A stretch of 64,000 nucleotides of DNA from Pseudarthrobacter defluvii (GCF_030816725.1 NZ_JAUSYG010000001.1:1550001-1614000); one strand, 5' to 3'; positions 29,944-40,340 are shown, counted from the stretch's first letter. The notes: generated from the letters alone by a model not told the origin. A program made the numbers and translations.

Positions 29944-31500
29944 GTGACTGCTCCAGAGAAAACGCCGTTCTACATCACCACGGCCATCACCTACCCCAAC
30001 GGCGTGCCGCACATTGGACACGCCTACGAGTACATTGCCACCGACGCCATGGCCCGCTTCAAGCGGCTGGACGGCTATGACGTGATGTTCCTGACCGGCA
30101 CCGACGAGCACGGCATGAAGATTGCCCAGACGGCGGAGAAGGAAGGCATCACGCCCAAGGAGCTGGTGGACCGGAACGCCGGGATCTACCAGGCGGCGCA
30201 CGCCGCCCTGGGCATCAGCTACGACCGCTTCATCCGCACCACCGACGCCGACCACTACGCGGCGTCGCAGGCCATCTGGAAGAAGATGGAAGCCAACGGC
30301 GACATTTACCTCGACAAGTACGAGGGCTGGTACTCCGTCCGTGACGAGGCCTTCTACGCCGAGGATGAGACGGTGGTGAAGGACGACGGCGTGCGCTACT
30401 CGAAAGAGACGGACACCGAGGTGACGTGGACGGCGGAGGAGAGCTACTTCTTCCGGCTGTCCGCCTACCAGGACAAACTGCTGGCCCTCTACGAGTCCCA
30501 CCCGGAGTTCGGCGCCCCGCAGTACCGGTTCAACGAGGTCATCAGCTTCGTCAAGCGCGGCCTGGAGGACCTGTCCATCAGCCGCACGACCTTCGACTGG
30601 GGCGTCCCGGTCCCCGGCAACGACAAGCACGTCATGTACGTCTGGGTGGACGCGCTCACCAACTACCTCACCGGCGTGGGCTATCCCGACACCGAGTCGG
30701 AGAAGTTCCGGAAGTTCTGGCCTGCCGACGTGCACATCATCGGCAAGGACATCTCCCGGTTCCACGCCATCTACTGGCCTGCCTTCCTGATGAGCGCAGG
30801 GCTTGAGCTGCCCAAGCGGGTCATGATCCACGGCTTCCTGCACAACAACGGGGTCAAGATGTCCAAGTCCCTGGGCAACGTGGTTGCCCCGGCGGACTTC
30901 GTGGCCCGCTACGGCCTGGACCAGGTGCGGTTCTTCTTCCTGCGCGAGGTTCCGTTCGGTGCGGACGGAAGCTACAACCACGAGGCCATCGTGGGCCGCA
31001 TGAACGCGGACCTGGCCAACAACTTCGGCAACCTTGCCCAGCGCTCCCTGTCCATGGTGGCCAAGAACTGCGGCGCGGCAGTGCCAACGCCCGGCGCTTT
31101 TACCGCTGAGGACAACGCCATCCTGGCCCAGGCCAACGGTCTGCTGGAGGCTTCCCGCGCCGCCTTCGACAAGCAGGAGTTCAGCCGCGCCCTCGAGGCC
31201 ATCTGGGGCGTACTGCACCACACCAACGCCTACTTCGCCGAACAGGCGCCCTGGGTCCTGCGGAAGACCGACGTCGAACGCATGAACACCGTGCTGTACG
31301 TGACGCTGGAGGTGCTGCGGATCGTGGCCGTCCTGGCCCAGCCGGTGATGCCCAACGCCTCGGCCAAGCTCCTGGATGCGCTCGGCCAGCCGCAAGGCGA
31401 GGCACGGCAGTTCACGGCGATCGCCACCCCGATCGTTCCGGGCACTGAACTGCCCGCTCCCACCCCCGTGTTCCCGAAGTTTGAGGAACCTGCGGAGTAG
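29944..31500 (+). CDS. metG: Methionyl-tRNA synthetase
   Basis: The 518-residue class I synthetase has the HIGH motif in [18 protein letters not shown] and the KMSKS motif in [10 protein letters not shown], followed by an anticodon-binding helical domain with [11 protein letters not shown] near the C-terminus. It charges tRNA-Met. The length and absence of a C-terminal EMAPII-like domain fit the short actinobacterial form. The GTG start at 29944 lies 35 bases after the ATPase gene. Confidence 0.96.
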   Translation: MTAPEKTPFYITTAITYPNGVPHIGHAYEYIATDAMARFKRLDGYDVMFLTGTDEHGMKIAQTAEKEGITPKELVDRNAGIYQAAHAALGISYDRFIRTTDADHYAASQAIWKKMEANGDIYLDKYEGWYSVRDEAFYAEDETVVKDDGVRYSKETDTEVTWTAEESYFFRLSAYQDKLLALYESHPEFGAPQYRFNEVISFVKRGLEDLSISRTTFDWGVPVPGNDKHVMYVWVDALTNYLTGVGYPDTESEKFRKFWPADVHIIGKDISRFHAIYWPAFLMSAGLELPKRVMIHGFLHNNGVKMSKSLGNVVAPADFVARYGLDQVRFFFLREVPFGADGSYNHEAIVGRMNADLANNFGNLAQRSLSMVAKNCGAAVPTPGAFTAEDNAILAQANGLLEASRAAFDKQEFSRALEAIWGVLHHTNAYFAEQAPWVLRKTDVERMNTVLYVTLEVLRIVAVLAQPVMPNASAKLLDALGQPQGEARQFTAIATPIVPGTELPAPTPVFPKFEEPAE

Positions 31501-31553
31501 GAACCGTGCAGATCGTCGGGGGAGGGGCGCTCTTGTCCACGTGCTGAGACGGC

Positions 31554-31591
31554 TTGACCAGCATATGGATGTCTTGGCTACGCTGAAAACA
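31554..31591 (+). promoter_or_regulatory. leuB promoter, leaderless arrangement
   Basis: TTGACC (31554-31559) and TACGCT (31579-31584) are separated by 19 bases. Six bases follow before ATG 31591, so transcription is predicted to begin at the start codon; no Shine-Dalgarno sequence is seen. Confidence 0.6.
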
Positions 31592-32643
31592 TGAGCGCAT
31601 CCTCCATCGATCTTGCAGTAATCCCCGGCGACGGCATCGGCCCCGAGGTCATCGCCGAGGCCCTCAAAGTCCTCGAAAAGGCAGTGGCCGCGGAGGGTGT
31701 GGAGCTCCAGCAGACCCATTACAAGCTCGGCGCAGAGCACTGGCTTGCAACGGGCGAGACGCTCCCGGACCACGTCCTGGAAGATCTGAAGAAGCGCGAC
31801 GCCATCCTCTTCGGTGCCGTGGGCGCTGCTCCCGGGGATACCCGCATCCCGTCAGGGATCATCGAGCGCGAGATGCTGCTCAAGCTGCGCTTCAGCCTGG
31901 ACCACTACGTCAACCTGCGGCCCTCGCGGCTCTACGGAACGGTGGGCAGCCCCCTGGCCAACCCCGGCACCATCGACTTCATCGTGGTCCGCGAAGGGAC
32001 CGAGGGGCCCTACGTCGGCAACGGCGGCACCCTGCGCGCGGGCACGCCGCATGAGGTTGCCACCGAAGTTTCGCTCAACACCGCGCACGGAGTTGAGCGC
32101 GTGGTCCGCGACGCTTTCCGCCGTGCCAGCCTGCGCGAGCGCAAGCACGTCACCCTGGTGCACAAGCATAACGTCCTGGTCTACGCCGGCCACCTGTGGA
32201 AGCGCACCGTCGAAGCCGTGGCCCAGGAATTCCCGGAGGTCACCCACGACTACCTCCACGTGGACGCCGCCACCATCTTCATGGTCACCGACCCGTCCCG
32301 CTTCGACGTGATCGTCACCGACAACCTGTTTGGCGACATTCTCACCGACCTTGCCGCGGCCATCACGGGCGGCATCGGCCTGGCCGCATCGGGCAACATC
32401 AACATGGACCGCACCGCGCCGTCCATGTTCGAGCCGGTGCACGGTTCCGCGCCGGACATCGCCGGCCAGGGCAAGGCGGACCCCACTGCGGCCATCCTCT
32501 CCGCCGCCCTCCTGCTGGACCACCTGGGCTACACCGAAGCCGCCCGCCGGATCGAAACGGCAGTGGCCGCCGACGTGGAAAAGCGCGACGGGACCGCACG
32601 CAGCACCAGCGCCGTGGGCGACGCCATCGCCGCCGGCCTCTAG
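31591..32643 (+). CDS. leuB: 3-isopropylmalate dehydrogenase
   Basis: The 350-residue protein shows the family sequence [20 protein letters not shown] at the start, [16 protein letters not shown] in the substrate site, and [28 protein letters not shown] plus [18 protein letters not shown] for Mg and NAD binding. It oxidatively decarboxylates 3-isopropylmalate in leucine synthesis. It stands apart from leuCD, with its own promoter. Confidence 0.96.
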   Translation: MSASSIDLAVIPGDGIGPEVIAEALKVLEKAVAAEGVELQQTHYKLGAEHWLATGETLPDHVLEDLKKRDAILFGAVGAAPGDTRIPSGIIEREMLLKLRFSLDHYVNLRPSRLYGTVGSPLANPGTIDFIVVREGTEGPYVGNGGTLRAGTPHEVATEVSLNTAHGVERVVRDAFRRASLRERKHVTLVHKHNVLVYAGHLWKRTVEAVAQEFPEVTHDYLHVDAATIFMVTDPSRFDVIVTDNLFGDILTDLAAAITGGIGLAASGNINMDRTAPSMFEPVHGSAPDIAGQGKADPTAAILSAALLLDHLGYTEAARRIETAVAADVEKRDGTARSTSAVGDAIAAGL

Positions 32644-32703
32644 CTGCACTGGCCGCGGCGGGTTGCCGCCGGCCGCGGGCGTAAGCTTGTCTCGAATCAC
32701 CAA

Positions 32704-32760
32704 ATGCCGCCCCGCCGTTCAGCGCTGAACCAGGGGCGGCCGATCGTGGAGGAACCATGA
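32704..32760 (+). CDS. Possible 18-codon upstream frame overlapping ilvE
   Basis: The frame reads [18 protein letters not shown] and its TGA overlaps the ilvE start as ATGA (32757-32760). A TAAGCT box at 32682-32687 would start a transcript 7-10 bases before this ATG. The Shine-Dalgarno of ilvE (GGAGGAA) lies inside it. It is not rich in branched-chain codons, so it would be a coupling leader rather than an attenuator peptide. Translation is unproven. Confidence 0.35.
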   Translation: MPPRRSALNQGRPIVEEP

Positions 32761-33869
32761 CTCAGACCGCCCATGGCGTCGAATTCACCCGGCAGCCCTC
32801 GGAGAACCCGAAGTCCGCCGAAGAGCGTGCAGCCATCCTGGCGAACCCGGGATTCGGCAACTACTTCACCGACCACACCGCCATCGTCGACTACAGCGTG
32901 GACGCGGACGGCAACGGCGGCTGGCACGACGCCCGGATCGAACCCTACGGTCCGATCGTCCTGGACCCCTCTGCCGCAGTCTTCCACTACGGCCAGGAGA
33001 TCTTCGAAGGCCTCAAGGCTTACCGGCATGCGGACGGCTCCGTCTGGACCTTCCGCCCCGACGCCAACGCGGCACGCTTGAACAAATCCGCCCGCCGGCT
33101 GGCCCTGCCCGAACTGCCGGCCGAATACTTCCTCAGCGCCATCCGCGAGCTGGTGGCCGTGGACAAGGAATGGGTGCCCTCCGGCGACGGCGAAGCACTG
33201 TACCTGCGGCCCTTCATGATCGCCACCGAGGCCTTTCTCGGCGTCCGGGCTGCCCGTGAAGTCTCCTTCCGGGTCATCGCCTCGCCCGCCGGCAACTACT
33301 TCGGCGGCGAGCTCAAGCCCGTCTCCATCTGGATCTCACGCCAGTATGCCCGTGCCGGACGCGGCGGCACCGGTGATGCGAAGTGCGGCGGCAACTACGC
33401 AGCCTCGCTGATTGCCCAGCAGGAGGCGGAAGCCAACGGCTGCAAGCAGGTGCTGTTCCTTGACCAGGCCAACGACAACGCCGTGGAAGAACTGGGCGGC
33501 ATGAACGTCTTCTTCGTCATGAAGGACGGCTCACTGGCCACGCCCGCGCTCACCGGCACCATCCTGGAAGGCGTCACCAGGATGTCCGTGATCCAGGTGG
33601 CCAAGGACATGGGCCGCGAAGTTTCCGAGCGCAAGATCACCCTGGACGAATGGCGCGACGGCGTAGCCTCGGGCGACATCACCGAGGTGTTCGCCTGTGG
33701 CACGGCCGCTGTCATCACCCCCATCGGGGTCCTCAAGGACGCCACCGAGTTCATCGGCTCCGAGGACGCCAAGGCCGGCGAGGTCACCATGGCCATCCGC
33801 GAAAAGCTCCTGGGCATCCAGACCGGCACCGAGCCGGACACCCACGGCTGGCTGACCCGCCTGGCATAA
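32757..33869 (+). CDS. ilvE: Branched-chain amino acid aminotransferase
   Basis: The 370-residue class IV aminotransferase has [29 protein letters not shown], the PLP lysine in [12 protein letters not shown] (K209), and [17 protein letters not shown]. It carries out the last step of valine, leucine and isoleucine synthesis. GGAGGAA sits ideally before ATG 32757. Confidence 0.96.
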   Translation: MTQTAHGVEFTRQPSENPKSAEERAAILANPGFGNYFTDHTAIVDYSVDADGNGGWHDARIEPYGPIVLDPSAAVFHYGQEIFEGLKAYRHADGSVWTFRPDANAARLNKSARRLALPELPAEYFLSAIRELVAVDKEWVPSGDGEALYLRPFMIATEAFLGVRAAREVSFRVIASPAGNYFGGELKPVSIWISRQYARAGRGGTGDAKCGGNYAASLIAQQEAEANGCKQVLFLDQANDNAVEELGGMNVFFVMKDGSLATPALTGTILEGVTRMSVIQVAKDMGREVSERKITLDEWRDGVASGDITEVFACGTAAVITPIGVLKDATEFIGSEDAKAGEVTMAIREKLLGIQTGTEPDTHGWLTRLA

Positions 33870-33886
33870 GCCCAAGCTTACGTACG

Positions 33887-33922
33887 ACGGCGTCTGCCGG
33901 ACTTTGGTCCGGCAGGCGCCGT
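33887..33922 (+). terminator. Hairpin terminator of ilvE
   Basis: Fifteen-base arms (33887-33901 and 33908-33922) pair with one wobble around a 6-base loop, 17 bases after the ilvE stop. There is no clear T-run. Confidence 0.6.
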
Positions 33923-34043
33923 TCTGCGTTCCAGCCGGGTGCCAGTCCCTGGCCTGGTCCGCAGATCAGAGCCTTGAAGGCAGGGTTCTGCGGACAGGCT
34001 TAGGATCCGCCCGATTGGCCCGAAAGTGGCCGACGGCGGGTGG

Positions 34044-34637
34044 TCAGCGCCGCGCGGCCTTCCGGGCGGCGTTCTTCATGGCCTTTCGGGAGACCGGCTT
34101 GAGTGCCTTGCGGGCAGCCTCCTCCGCCAGGGCCCGGTTGCGGCGGGCGTCGATGATGTCGTTCCACAGCGTGGTGGCAAACACGCCCCCGTCCTGGGCA
34201 TGGACATCGTAGGGGTAGCCGGCGTAGACGGAGGGGGTGGGGCCGCCGGTGAACAGGTCCGTGCCGTTTGTCTTCGCCACGGCGTCACCGACCGCCCAGG
34301 TCCGGGTCAGGTGGCGGGTGAGGTTTTCCTGCACGAAGACGCCGGCGTCGCTGGACCGTGATGCCTGGTCCAGCAGGGATTCCAGGTCTGCGGCCAGGAT
34401 CGCGGCGCCGGCCTGGTCTGCCGGGGCAGGGGCGGCATCCAGTTCGGCGGTGACGCCGGCCACCGCTTCGGTCCAGTCAGCCGTTTCACGGAACTTCTGC
34501 CAGGTGGGAAACCACACGATGCCGCCCGTCGCGTGGTTGTGGACATGCAGGAGGCCGGTGGCCTTCTCGGTCGCCGCGTGGTCGTGACCGTCCGCGTCCG
34601 CCTGTGCGAGAAGGTCTGCGAGTGTTGCTGTGCTCAT
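34044..34637 (-). CDS. Conserved-looking protein of unknown function
   Basis: The 197-residue protein has no signal peptide or membrane segment. It holds WFPTWQKFRETADWTEAV, a short Ala-rich helix region and a second motif TPSVYAGYPYDVHAQDGGV, and ends in a strongly basic Lys/Arg/Ala tail (RKAMKNAARKAARR), which could bind nucleic acid. Codon use matches neighbours. I do not recognise the family. It stands alone between ilvE and the divergent hydrolase. Confidence 0.75.
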   Translation of the reverse strand: MSTATLADLLAQADADGHDHAATEKATGLLHVHNHATGGIVWFPTWQKFRETADWTEAVAGVTAELDAAPAPADQAGAAILAADLESLLDQASRSSDAGVFVQENLTRHLTRTWAVGDAVAKTNGTDLFTGGPTPSVYAGYPYDVHAQDGGVFATTLWNDIIDARRNRALAEEAARKALKPVSRKAMKNAARKAARR

Positions 34638-34795
34638 GGGAGGGTATCCGGCTTCCTGGTGGAGATCGTCGTGCTGTCACCTGGTGCCAACCCTGGGCTG
34701 CGCGTGTTCTATTCCGCGGGGGCGCCTGTTCCCTTCCGCAGGTCCATGCCCGGGACGGGCTGGAGAGGCGCCATTGCAGATGCAAGGATGGGGCG

Positions 34796-35623
34796 GTGAC
34801 CTTTGCTTCCGGGCCCACGCTGCAGCGCAGCTCCCGCCTTACCCAGTTCATCCTGGCCCCCAACCCCGGGCCCATGAGCCTGGACGGCACCAACTCCTAT
34901 CTCCTGCGTGCCCCGGGCCATTCCTCCGTCGTGGTGGTGGACCCGGGTCCCCAGGACGAAACGCACCTGGCGGCACTGGCCGCGGCAGGAGCCGTCGAAC
35001 TGATTCTGGTCACCCACCGGCACGCGGACCACACGGCCGGTTCCGGCCGCCTGCACGGGCTCACCGGGGCGCCGGTCCGCGCCATGGATTTCGCCCACTG
35101 CCACGGCGGGGGAGCGCCGCTGGCCCACGGGGAAGCCATCCGGGCGGCAGGGCTGGACATCACCGTGCTGGCCACGCCGGGCCACACCTCGGACTCCGCC
35201 TGCTTCCACCTCCCGGCCGACGGCCAAAACGGGTCGGTGCTCACGGGCGACACTGTCCTTGGCCGGGGGACCACGGTCCTGGACTACCCGGACGGCGCCC
35301 TGGGCGACTACCTCGCATCCCTGGACAGTCTGGAGGCACTGGGCGCTGCAACCGTCCTGCCGGCCCATGGCCCAGTGCTGCCGTCCCTGGAAGCCATCGT
35401 CCGCGACTACCGAACGCACCGGGAGGAACGGCTGGCGCAGATCCGCGCGGTGCTCGGCCGGCTGGGCCGGGACGCAACCGTCGGGGAGGTGGCTGACGCC
35501 GTCTATGCCGACGTCGGCCCTTCCGTCCGGCGCGCTGCCGAACGGTCGGTCGCGGCGCAGCTTTCCTACCTGCGCGGTGATGGCGGGGACGGACAGGCGG
35601 CGACGGCGGGAACGGTAGGGTAG
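34796..35623 (+). CDS. MBL-fold metallo-hydrolase
   Basis: The 275-residue product has the metallo-beta-lactamase Zn motif THRHADHT (HxHxDH), a later His in ATPGHTSD, Asp in LTGDTVLGRG, and His in LPAHGP. After about residue 210 comes the winged-helix tail seen in the LACTB2-like group (REERLAQIRAVL, TVGEVADAVYADV). Such enzymes hydrolyse thioesters, RNA or glutathione thioesters; the substrate here is unknown. The GTG at 34796 is preferred, with AAGG upstream; the frame is open further but lacks family sequence. Confidence 0.88.
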   Translation: MTFASGPTLQRSSRLTQFILAPNPGPMSLDGTNSYLLRAPGHSSVVVVDPGPQDETHLAALAAAGAVELILVTHRHADHTAGSGRLHGLTGAPVRAMDFAHCHGGGAPLAHGEAIRAAGLDITVLATPGHTSDSACFHLPADGQNGSVLTGDTVLGRGTTVLDYPDGALGDYLASLDSLEALGAATVLPAHGPVLPSLEAIVRDYRTHREERLAQIRAVLGRLGRDATVGEVADAVYADVGPSVRRAAERSVAAQLSYLRGDGGDGQAATAGTVG

Positions 35624-35628
35624 GAGCC

Positions 35629-36405
35629 ATGCGTATTGCCAGGTTTGTAGTCGATTCCGATCCCCTGTACGGCGTTGTGGAAGGTGAACCGGGCAGTGAG
35701 GAAATCACTGTCATCCACGGCGACCCGTTCTTCAACGGCGTGGAGCGCACGTCCGTGCGCCACAAGCTGGAAGACGTCCGGCTGCTGGCGCCCATCATTC
35801 CCCGCAGCAAGGTGATCGGCGTGGGCCGGAACTTCGTGGAGCACGCCAAGGAACTGGGCAACGAGGTGCCCGCCCAGCCGCTGCTGTTCCTGAAGCCAAA
35901 CACCGCCGTCGTAGGCCCCAATGACCCCGTGGTCCTGCCGGAATTCTCCGAAGAGGTCTCCTTCGAAGCCGAACTGTGCGTAGTCATCGGCCGCATCTGC
36001 AAGGACGTGCCCGAAGAGCGCGTGGATGACGTCATCTTCGGGTACACCTGCGGCAACGACCTCACGGCCCGCGACGTCCAAAAGACCGACCTCCAGTGGA
36101 CCCGCGCCAAGGGCTTCGACACCTCGGCACCGCTGGGACCCTGGATCGAGACCGACCTGGACACCGAGGACCTTCAAATCCAGGGCCGGCTCAACGGCGA
36201 GGTGCGCCAGGACGGCAGTACCAGCCAAATGATCCGCGGCGTGCGGGAACTGGTGTCGCTGGTGTCGCAGGCATTCACCCTGCTGCCCGGTGACGTGATC
36301 ATGACGGGCACGCCGGCCGGCGTGGGGCTGGTCAAGGAGGGCGACCGCTTCGAGGTGGAAATCGAGGGCATCGGCCGGCTCTCCAACCCCATCGTGCGCC
36401 GCTAG
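35629..36405 (+). CDS. Fumarylacetoacetate hydrolase family protein
   Basis: The 258-residue protein shows KVIGVGRNFVEHAKELGNE, FLKPNTAVVGPNDPVVLP, the metal-ligand region SFEAELCVVIGRICKDVPEE, GYTCGNDLTARDVQ and LLPGDVIMTGTPAGVGLVKEGD. These mark a FAH-type metal-dependent C-C hydrolase or 2-keto acid decarboxylase/isomerase of the YcgM/HpcE group. It follows the MBL gene by 5 bases. GGTAGGG then TAGGAG before ATG offers either a -10 box (TAGGGT, 7 bases away) or a ribosome site. Confidence 0.93.
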   Translation: MRIARFVVDSDPLYGVVEGEPGSEEITVIHGDPFFNGVERTSVRHKLEDVRLLAPIIPRSKVIGVGRNFVEHAKELGNEVPAQPLLFLKPNTAVVGPNDPVVLPEFSEEVSFEAELCVVIGRICKDVPEERVDDVIFGYTCGNDLTARDVQKTDLQWTRAKGFDTSAPLGPWIETDLDTEDLQIQGRLNGEVRQDGSTSQMIRGVRELVSLVSQAFTLLPGDVIMTGTPAGVGLVKEGDRFEVEIEGIGRLSNPIVRR

Positions 36406-36462
36406 CACTGTCCGTCCGGGCGGAAGTCCGGGCCCGGCCAGACGGGTAAAGTTGAAGCCACT

Positions 36463-37977
36463 ATGAGTATCGCTTCTTCGTCACCTGCCGCCTCCATTCC
36501 GCCCGTCACCGCCGAAACGCCCGTCCGGGTGCGTTTCTGCCCCTCGCCCACGGGCACGCCGCACGTCGGCCTGATCCGGACGGCCCTGTTCAACTGGGCC
36601 TACGCGCGCCACACCAAGGGCACCCTGGTCTTCCGGATCGAGGACACGGATGCGGCACGCGACAGCGAGGAAAGCTACCACCAGCTGCTGGACGCGCTCA
36701 AGTGGCTGGGCATCGACTGGGACGAGGGCGTGGAGGTGGGCGGCCCCCACGAGCCGTACCGGCAGTCCCAGCGCGGCGACATTTACCAGGACGTCATCAA
36801 GCGGCTGCACGAGGGCGGGTTCATCTATGAGTCCTTCTCCACCCCGGAAGAGATCGAGGCCCGCCACCGCGCTGCCGGCCGCGACCCGAAGCTTGGCTAC
36901 GACGGCTTTGACCGCCACCTGACCGATGAGCAGCTGGCACAGTACCGGGCGGAGGGCCGGCAGGCTGTCCTTCGCCTGCGGATGCCGGACGAGGACATCA
37001 CGTTTACGGACCTAGTCCGGGGCGAGATCACCTTCAAGGCAGGATCCGTCCCCGACTTCGCCGTGGTGCGCGCCAACGGCGCTCCGCTGTACACCCTGGT
37101 CAACCCGGTGGATGACGCCCTCATGGGCATCACCCACGTGCTGCGCGGCGAGGACCTGCTGAGCTCCACGCCCCGCCAGGTTGCCCTGTACCGGGCCCTC
37201 TACGCCATCGGCGTTGCCGAATACATGCCCGAGTTCGGCCACCTGCCCTACGTCATGGGCCAGGGCAACAAAAAGCTCTCCAAGCGCGACCCCGAGTCCA
37301 GCCTCTTCCTGCACCGCGAGCGGGGCTTCATTCCGGAAGGGCTGCTGAACTACCTGTCCCTCCTGGGCTGGTCCCTCAGCGCCGACGAGGACATCTTCAC
37401 CGTGGAGCAGCTCGTGGAGCACTTCGACATCCACGACGTCCTGGGCAACCCCGCCCGCTTCGACCTGAAAAAGGCGGAGGCCATCAACGGCACCCACGTA
37501 CGGATGCTCGAGCCCAAGGTGTTCCGCGACCGCGTGGCGCACTACCTGCGCGAGGCGGGGCTGGTGGGGGAGATCCTGACCGACCGCGAGGAGGAGATCC
37601 TCACCGAGGCCGCACCCCTGGTCCAGGAGCGCATCACGCTGCTGGGTGAAGCACCCGAGATGCTGGCGTTCCTGTTCAAGGCGGACGACGCCGTCGATGT
37701 CGCCGATGACGCGCGCAAGGGCCTTCCTGCCAACCTGACCGAGGTGCTGGACGCCGCCATCGCCGCCCTGGAACCGGTGGACGACTGGACTGCGGAGAAC
37801 ATCCAGGCCGCCCTCAAGCAGGCTCTCGTGGAGGACATGGGCATCAAGCCGCGGCTCGCCTTCGGCCCGGTCCGCACGGCGGTTTCCGGCCGCCGCGTCT
37901 CGCCGCCGCTGTTCGAGTCCATGGTGATCCTGGGCAAGGAGTCCTCCCTGCGCCGGCTCCGCGCCTTCCGCGGCTGA
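36463..37977 (+). CDS. gltX: Glutamyl-tRNA synthetase
   Basis: The 504-residue class I synthetase has the HIGH-like motif [48 protein letters not shown] and the KMSKS-like KKLSKRD. It charges tRNA-Glu, and often also tRNA-Gln in organisms using the GatCAB route. A -10 box TAAAGT at 36447-36452 would place transcription about 4 bases before ATG 36463, so the leader is almost absent. It is followed by the HAD gene with a one-base overlap. Confidence 0.97.
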   Translation: MSIASSSPAASIPPVTAETPVRVRFCPSPTGTPHVGLIRTALFNWAYARHTKGTLVFRIEDTDAARDSEESYHQLLDALKWLGIDWDEGVEVGGPHEPYRQSQRGDIYQDVIKRLHEGGFIYESFSTPEEIEARHRAAGRDPKLGYDGFDRHLTDEQLAQYRAEGRQAVLRLRMPDEDITFTDLVRGEITFKAGSVPDFAVVRANGAPLYTLVNPVDDALMGITHVLRGEDLLSSTPRQVALYRALYAIGVAEYMPEFGHLPYVMGQGNKKLSKRDPESSLFLHRERGFIPEGLLNYLSLLGWSLSADEDIFTVEQLVEHFDIHDVLGNPARFDLKKAEAINGTHVRMLEPKVFRDRVAHYLREAGLVGEILTDREEEILTEAAPLVQERITLLGEAPEMLAFLFKADDAVDVADDARKGLPANLTEVLDAAIAALEPVDDWTAENIQAALKQALVEDMGIKPRLAFGPVRTAVSGRRVSPPLFESMVILGKESSLRRLRAFRG

Positions 37978-38714
37978 TGACAGCCCCCAGCCAGGCACCC
38001 GCCGGCGTCCTGAAGACCCCCTTCGGCGCTGTCCGGGGCGTCCTGTTCGATATTGACGACACCCTGGTGGACCTCGAATACTCCATGACCACCGCCCTGC
38101 GCGAGGTCAGCGAACACCTCCTGCCCGGCCTGGACCAGGCCGGCTGGGAGCGGTTCGGGCGCATCTTCACCCACGAGACCACGCATTACTACGACCGCTA
38201 CCTGGCCGGGGAGCTGACGTTCAACGAACAGCGCCTGCTCCGGGGACGGGCCGCCTTGGGGCACTTCGGCGTGGAGCTGGCCGACCGCGTGGAATCGCAC
38301 CGGTGGCTGAGCGCCTACATGGAGAAGCAGCCCGCGTACGTTAAGCCGTTTCCCGATGTGCTGCCCCTGCTGGACGTCCTGGACGATGCCGGCATCCCCT
38401 ACGGTGCCGTGAGCAACAACGTGCACGACTACCAGCGGGCCAAGCTGGACGGCGCCGGACTGGAACGGGTCACCCACCTGGTGGGTACCGACACCCTTGG
38501 CGTCGCCAAGCCGCACCCGGCGATGTACCTGGAAGGCGTCAGGCTGCTGGGGACCACCCCCGCGGAGACACTCTACGTGGGCGATAACCGGCTGCTGGAC
38601 GCGGAAGGTTCCACCGCGGCCGGGCTCGTGGGTGTGTGGCTCAACCGCGTGGGGGAGATCGTGGAGGACTTCGACGGCGGCATGGTCGCGTCCCTGGACC
38701 AGCTGCTCCGATGA
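37977..38714 (+). CDS. HAD family hydrolase
   Basis: The 245-residue protein has HAD motif I VLFDIDDTLVD (about 20-30), motif II GAVSNNVHDYQ, the conserved Lys in GVAKPHPAMYL, and motif IV VGDNRLLDAEGSTAAGL. A helical cap lies between motifs I and II. It is a small-molecule phosphatase of unknown substrate. Its ATG shares one base with the gltX stop (TGATG), so the two are cotranslated. Confidence 0.92.
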   Translation: MTAPSQAPAGVLKTPFGAVRGVLFDIDDTLVDLEYSMTTALREVSEHLLPGLDQAGWERFGRIFTHETTHYYDRYLAGELTFNEQRLLRGRAALGHFGVELADRVESHRWLSAYMEKQPAYVKPFPDVLPLLDVLDDAGIPYGAVSNNVHDYQRAKLDGAGLERVTHLVGTDTLGVAKPHPAMYLEGVRLLGTTPAETLYVGDNRLLDAEGSTAAGLVGVWLNRVGEIVEDFDGGMVASLDQLLR

Positions 38715-38722
38715 TGCGCAGC

Positions 38723-38752
38723 GGCCGCGGCCCTTTCCCAAGGACCGCGGCC
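38723..38752. terminator. Bidirectional terminator between convergent genes
   Basis: Arms GGCCGCGG (38723-38730) and CCGCGGCC (38745-38752) pair, and the stem continues inward with CCTT/AAGG after one mismatch around a TCCC loop. It lies between the convergent HAD gene and heptad-repeat gene. Confidence 0.65.
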
Positions 38753-38774
38753 ACCACGGGGCTGACTCGTGCCG

Positions 38775-40340
38775 TCAGCCGGCTGCCTTGAAACGCAGGG
38801 CACGCCTGCGAAGGACGAGATAGGCTGCGACGGCGGTAGCCACCAGAACGACCACGAGCAGCAGGGCGATCGCGGGGCTGTTGAGCCACGACGACGGCGA
38901 CACAGCCGCCACCTTCGTATGCAGCTCCTGGGTCCCAGCGGCAATGCGGGAGTTACCGTCCGCCAGCTTGCCGGCACCTTCGGCGAGTTTGCCCGACCCG
39001 TCGTCGAGTTTGCCGTTGCCCTCGGCCAGTTGACCCGTACCATCGGCGAGCTGGGCGGAGCCGGACTGCAGCCGGCCTGTTCCTTGGCTTAGTGTTGCGG
39101 TGCCGTCGGAGAGCGCCTGGGTCCCGGCCAGCAGGCCGGGGTTTGCCGGGTCGCCGTCGCCGTTGATTCCCGCGCTGAGTTTGGCGGTGCCGTCGTGGAG
39201 GTTGTTGGCAGCGTAAATCAGGCCCGGGCTGTCCGGGTTTCCGGGGACACCGTCCATGCCCACCCGGATTTTGGCCGTGCCGTCGGCCAGCATGGACGTG
39301 CCCAGCACTACGCCGGGATTCTGTGGGTCCGTCGCGTTGAGCTTTTCCCCCAAGGTGGCGAAACCTGCCTTCAGCCGCCCCGCGCCGTCGTTCAGCTGGG
39401 TGGCTCCGGTGCTCAGCCTGGCGGTCCCGGACTTCAGCTGGCCGGCGCCGTCGTTCAGCTTTGCTGCCCCCGCATCCAGCTGTCCCGCCCCCGCATAAGC
39501 CCGCCGGCCGCCGTCGGCCAGTTTGGCGATCTGGTCCTTGATCACTGCCAGGGGAACCAGGCCCTGGGGCCCGTTTGCCGCGGCTTCTAGCTGGTCCAGC
39601 CCCTGGCTGAGCGCAGCGAGCCCGTCACCCTTGGTGGGATCGTTCCCCGCACCGGGGTAACCCTTCAGCTGGGCTGTTCCGTTTTTGAGCGCCGCGGTAC
39701 CGGCGCTGAGGCTGGTGGCCCCGGCATCCAGTTGCCCGGCTCCCACCGCGAGCTGCTCCGTGCCTGCTGCCAGTTGGCCCGCACCGTCGGCGAGGTTGTT
39801 CGGTGCGTTTCCGGCAGCCGTGGGCGTCAGCGCAGCGGAAAGGGCAACAGCGCCGGCCTTGAGCTTCCTGGCGCCGTCGTCCACCTGGTAGACACCCGGG
39901 ACAAGTTTGTTCAGGACGTCATTCTGCAGCTTGGTGGTACCGGCATGCAGCTTGTCGACCCCCGGCGCGAGCTGATCGCGGACTCCGGTGTAGATCTTTC
40001 CGGCGCCTGTCTGCAGTTCCCCCGCGCCGGCGTTCAATGCGGTGCTGCCGTCCTTGACCTTGACCGCGCCGTCCTTCACCTGCGCAGCTCCCTTGTTCGC
40101 TGCGCCGGCGCCGGTGGCAAGCTGCCCCGACCCTTCCTTGAGCTGGGCGGCTCCCGCCGAAGCTTGCTCCGCGCCGTCCATGAGTTGCGCGGCGCCGTTG
40201 GAGATCTGGCCTGTGAGGTAGGTGTAGAAGGCAAGGAAGAGGGCCAGCAGGAGGGAGAGGGCGATGATCGCTACGGATTGGGAGCGAAGTCTGGGTTTGG
40301 CTGAGGCGAGGCTTGCTGTGCGGGTTGTCAACGCTGACAC
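38775..40340 (-). CDS. Heptad-repeat (xxxLxxG) membrane protein
   Basis: The 521-residue protein has a TM helix near residues 22-44, then over 400 residues built of seven-residue LxxGxxx units (for example AAQLKEGSGQLATGAGA, DGAGQLKSGTARLSTGA), and a C-terminal TM near 485-510 followed by RRRALRF. This is the extracytoplasmic repeat of YhgE/Pip-type proteins, here without the ABC-2-like permease part. It probably forms a long helical rod outside the membrane with both ends anchored. Its role is unknown. Confidence 0.82.
   Translation of the reverse strand: MSALTTRTASLASAKPRLRSQSVAIIALSLLLALFLAFYTYLTGQISNGAAQLMDGAEQASAGAAQLKEGSGQLATGAGAANKGAAQVKDGAVKVKDGSTALNAGAGELQTGAGKIYTGVRDQLAPGVDKLHAGTTKLQNDVLNKLVPGVYQVDDGARKLKAGAVALSAALTPTAAGNAPNNLADGAGQLAAGTEQLAVGAGQLDAGATSLSAGTAALKNGTAQLKGYPGAGNDPTKGDGLAALSQGLDQLEAAANGPQGLVPLAVIKDQIAKLADGGRRAYAGAGQLDAGAAKLNDGAGQLKSGTARLSTGATQLNDGAGRLKAGFATLGEKLNATDPQNPGVVLGTSMLADGTAKIRVGMDGVPGNPDSPGLIYAANNLHDGTAKLSAGINGDGDPANPGLLAGTQALSDGTATLSQGTGRLQSGSAQLADGTGQLAEGNGKLDDGSGKLAEGAGKLADGNSRIAAGTQELHTKVAAVSPSSWLNSPAIALLLVVVLVATAVAAYLVLRRRALRFKAAG

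Noticed and set aside
31506..31547. 13-codon frame from GTG 31506 after metG as a possible leuB leader peptide
   Set aside because: No ribosome site, not rich in leucine codons, and leuB appears to be transcribed from its own start codon downstream.
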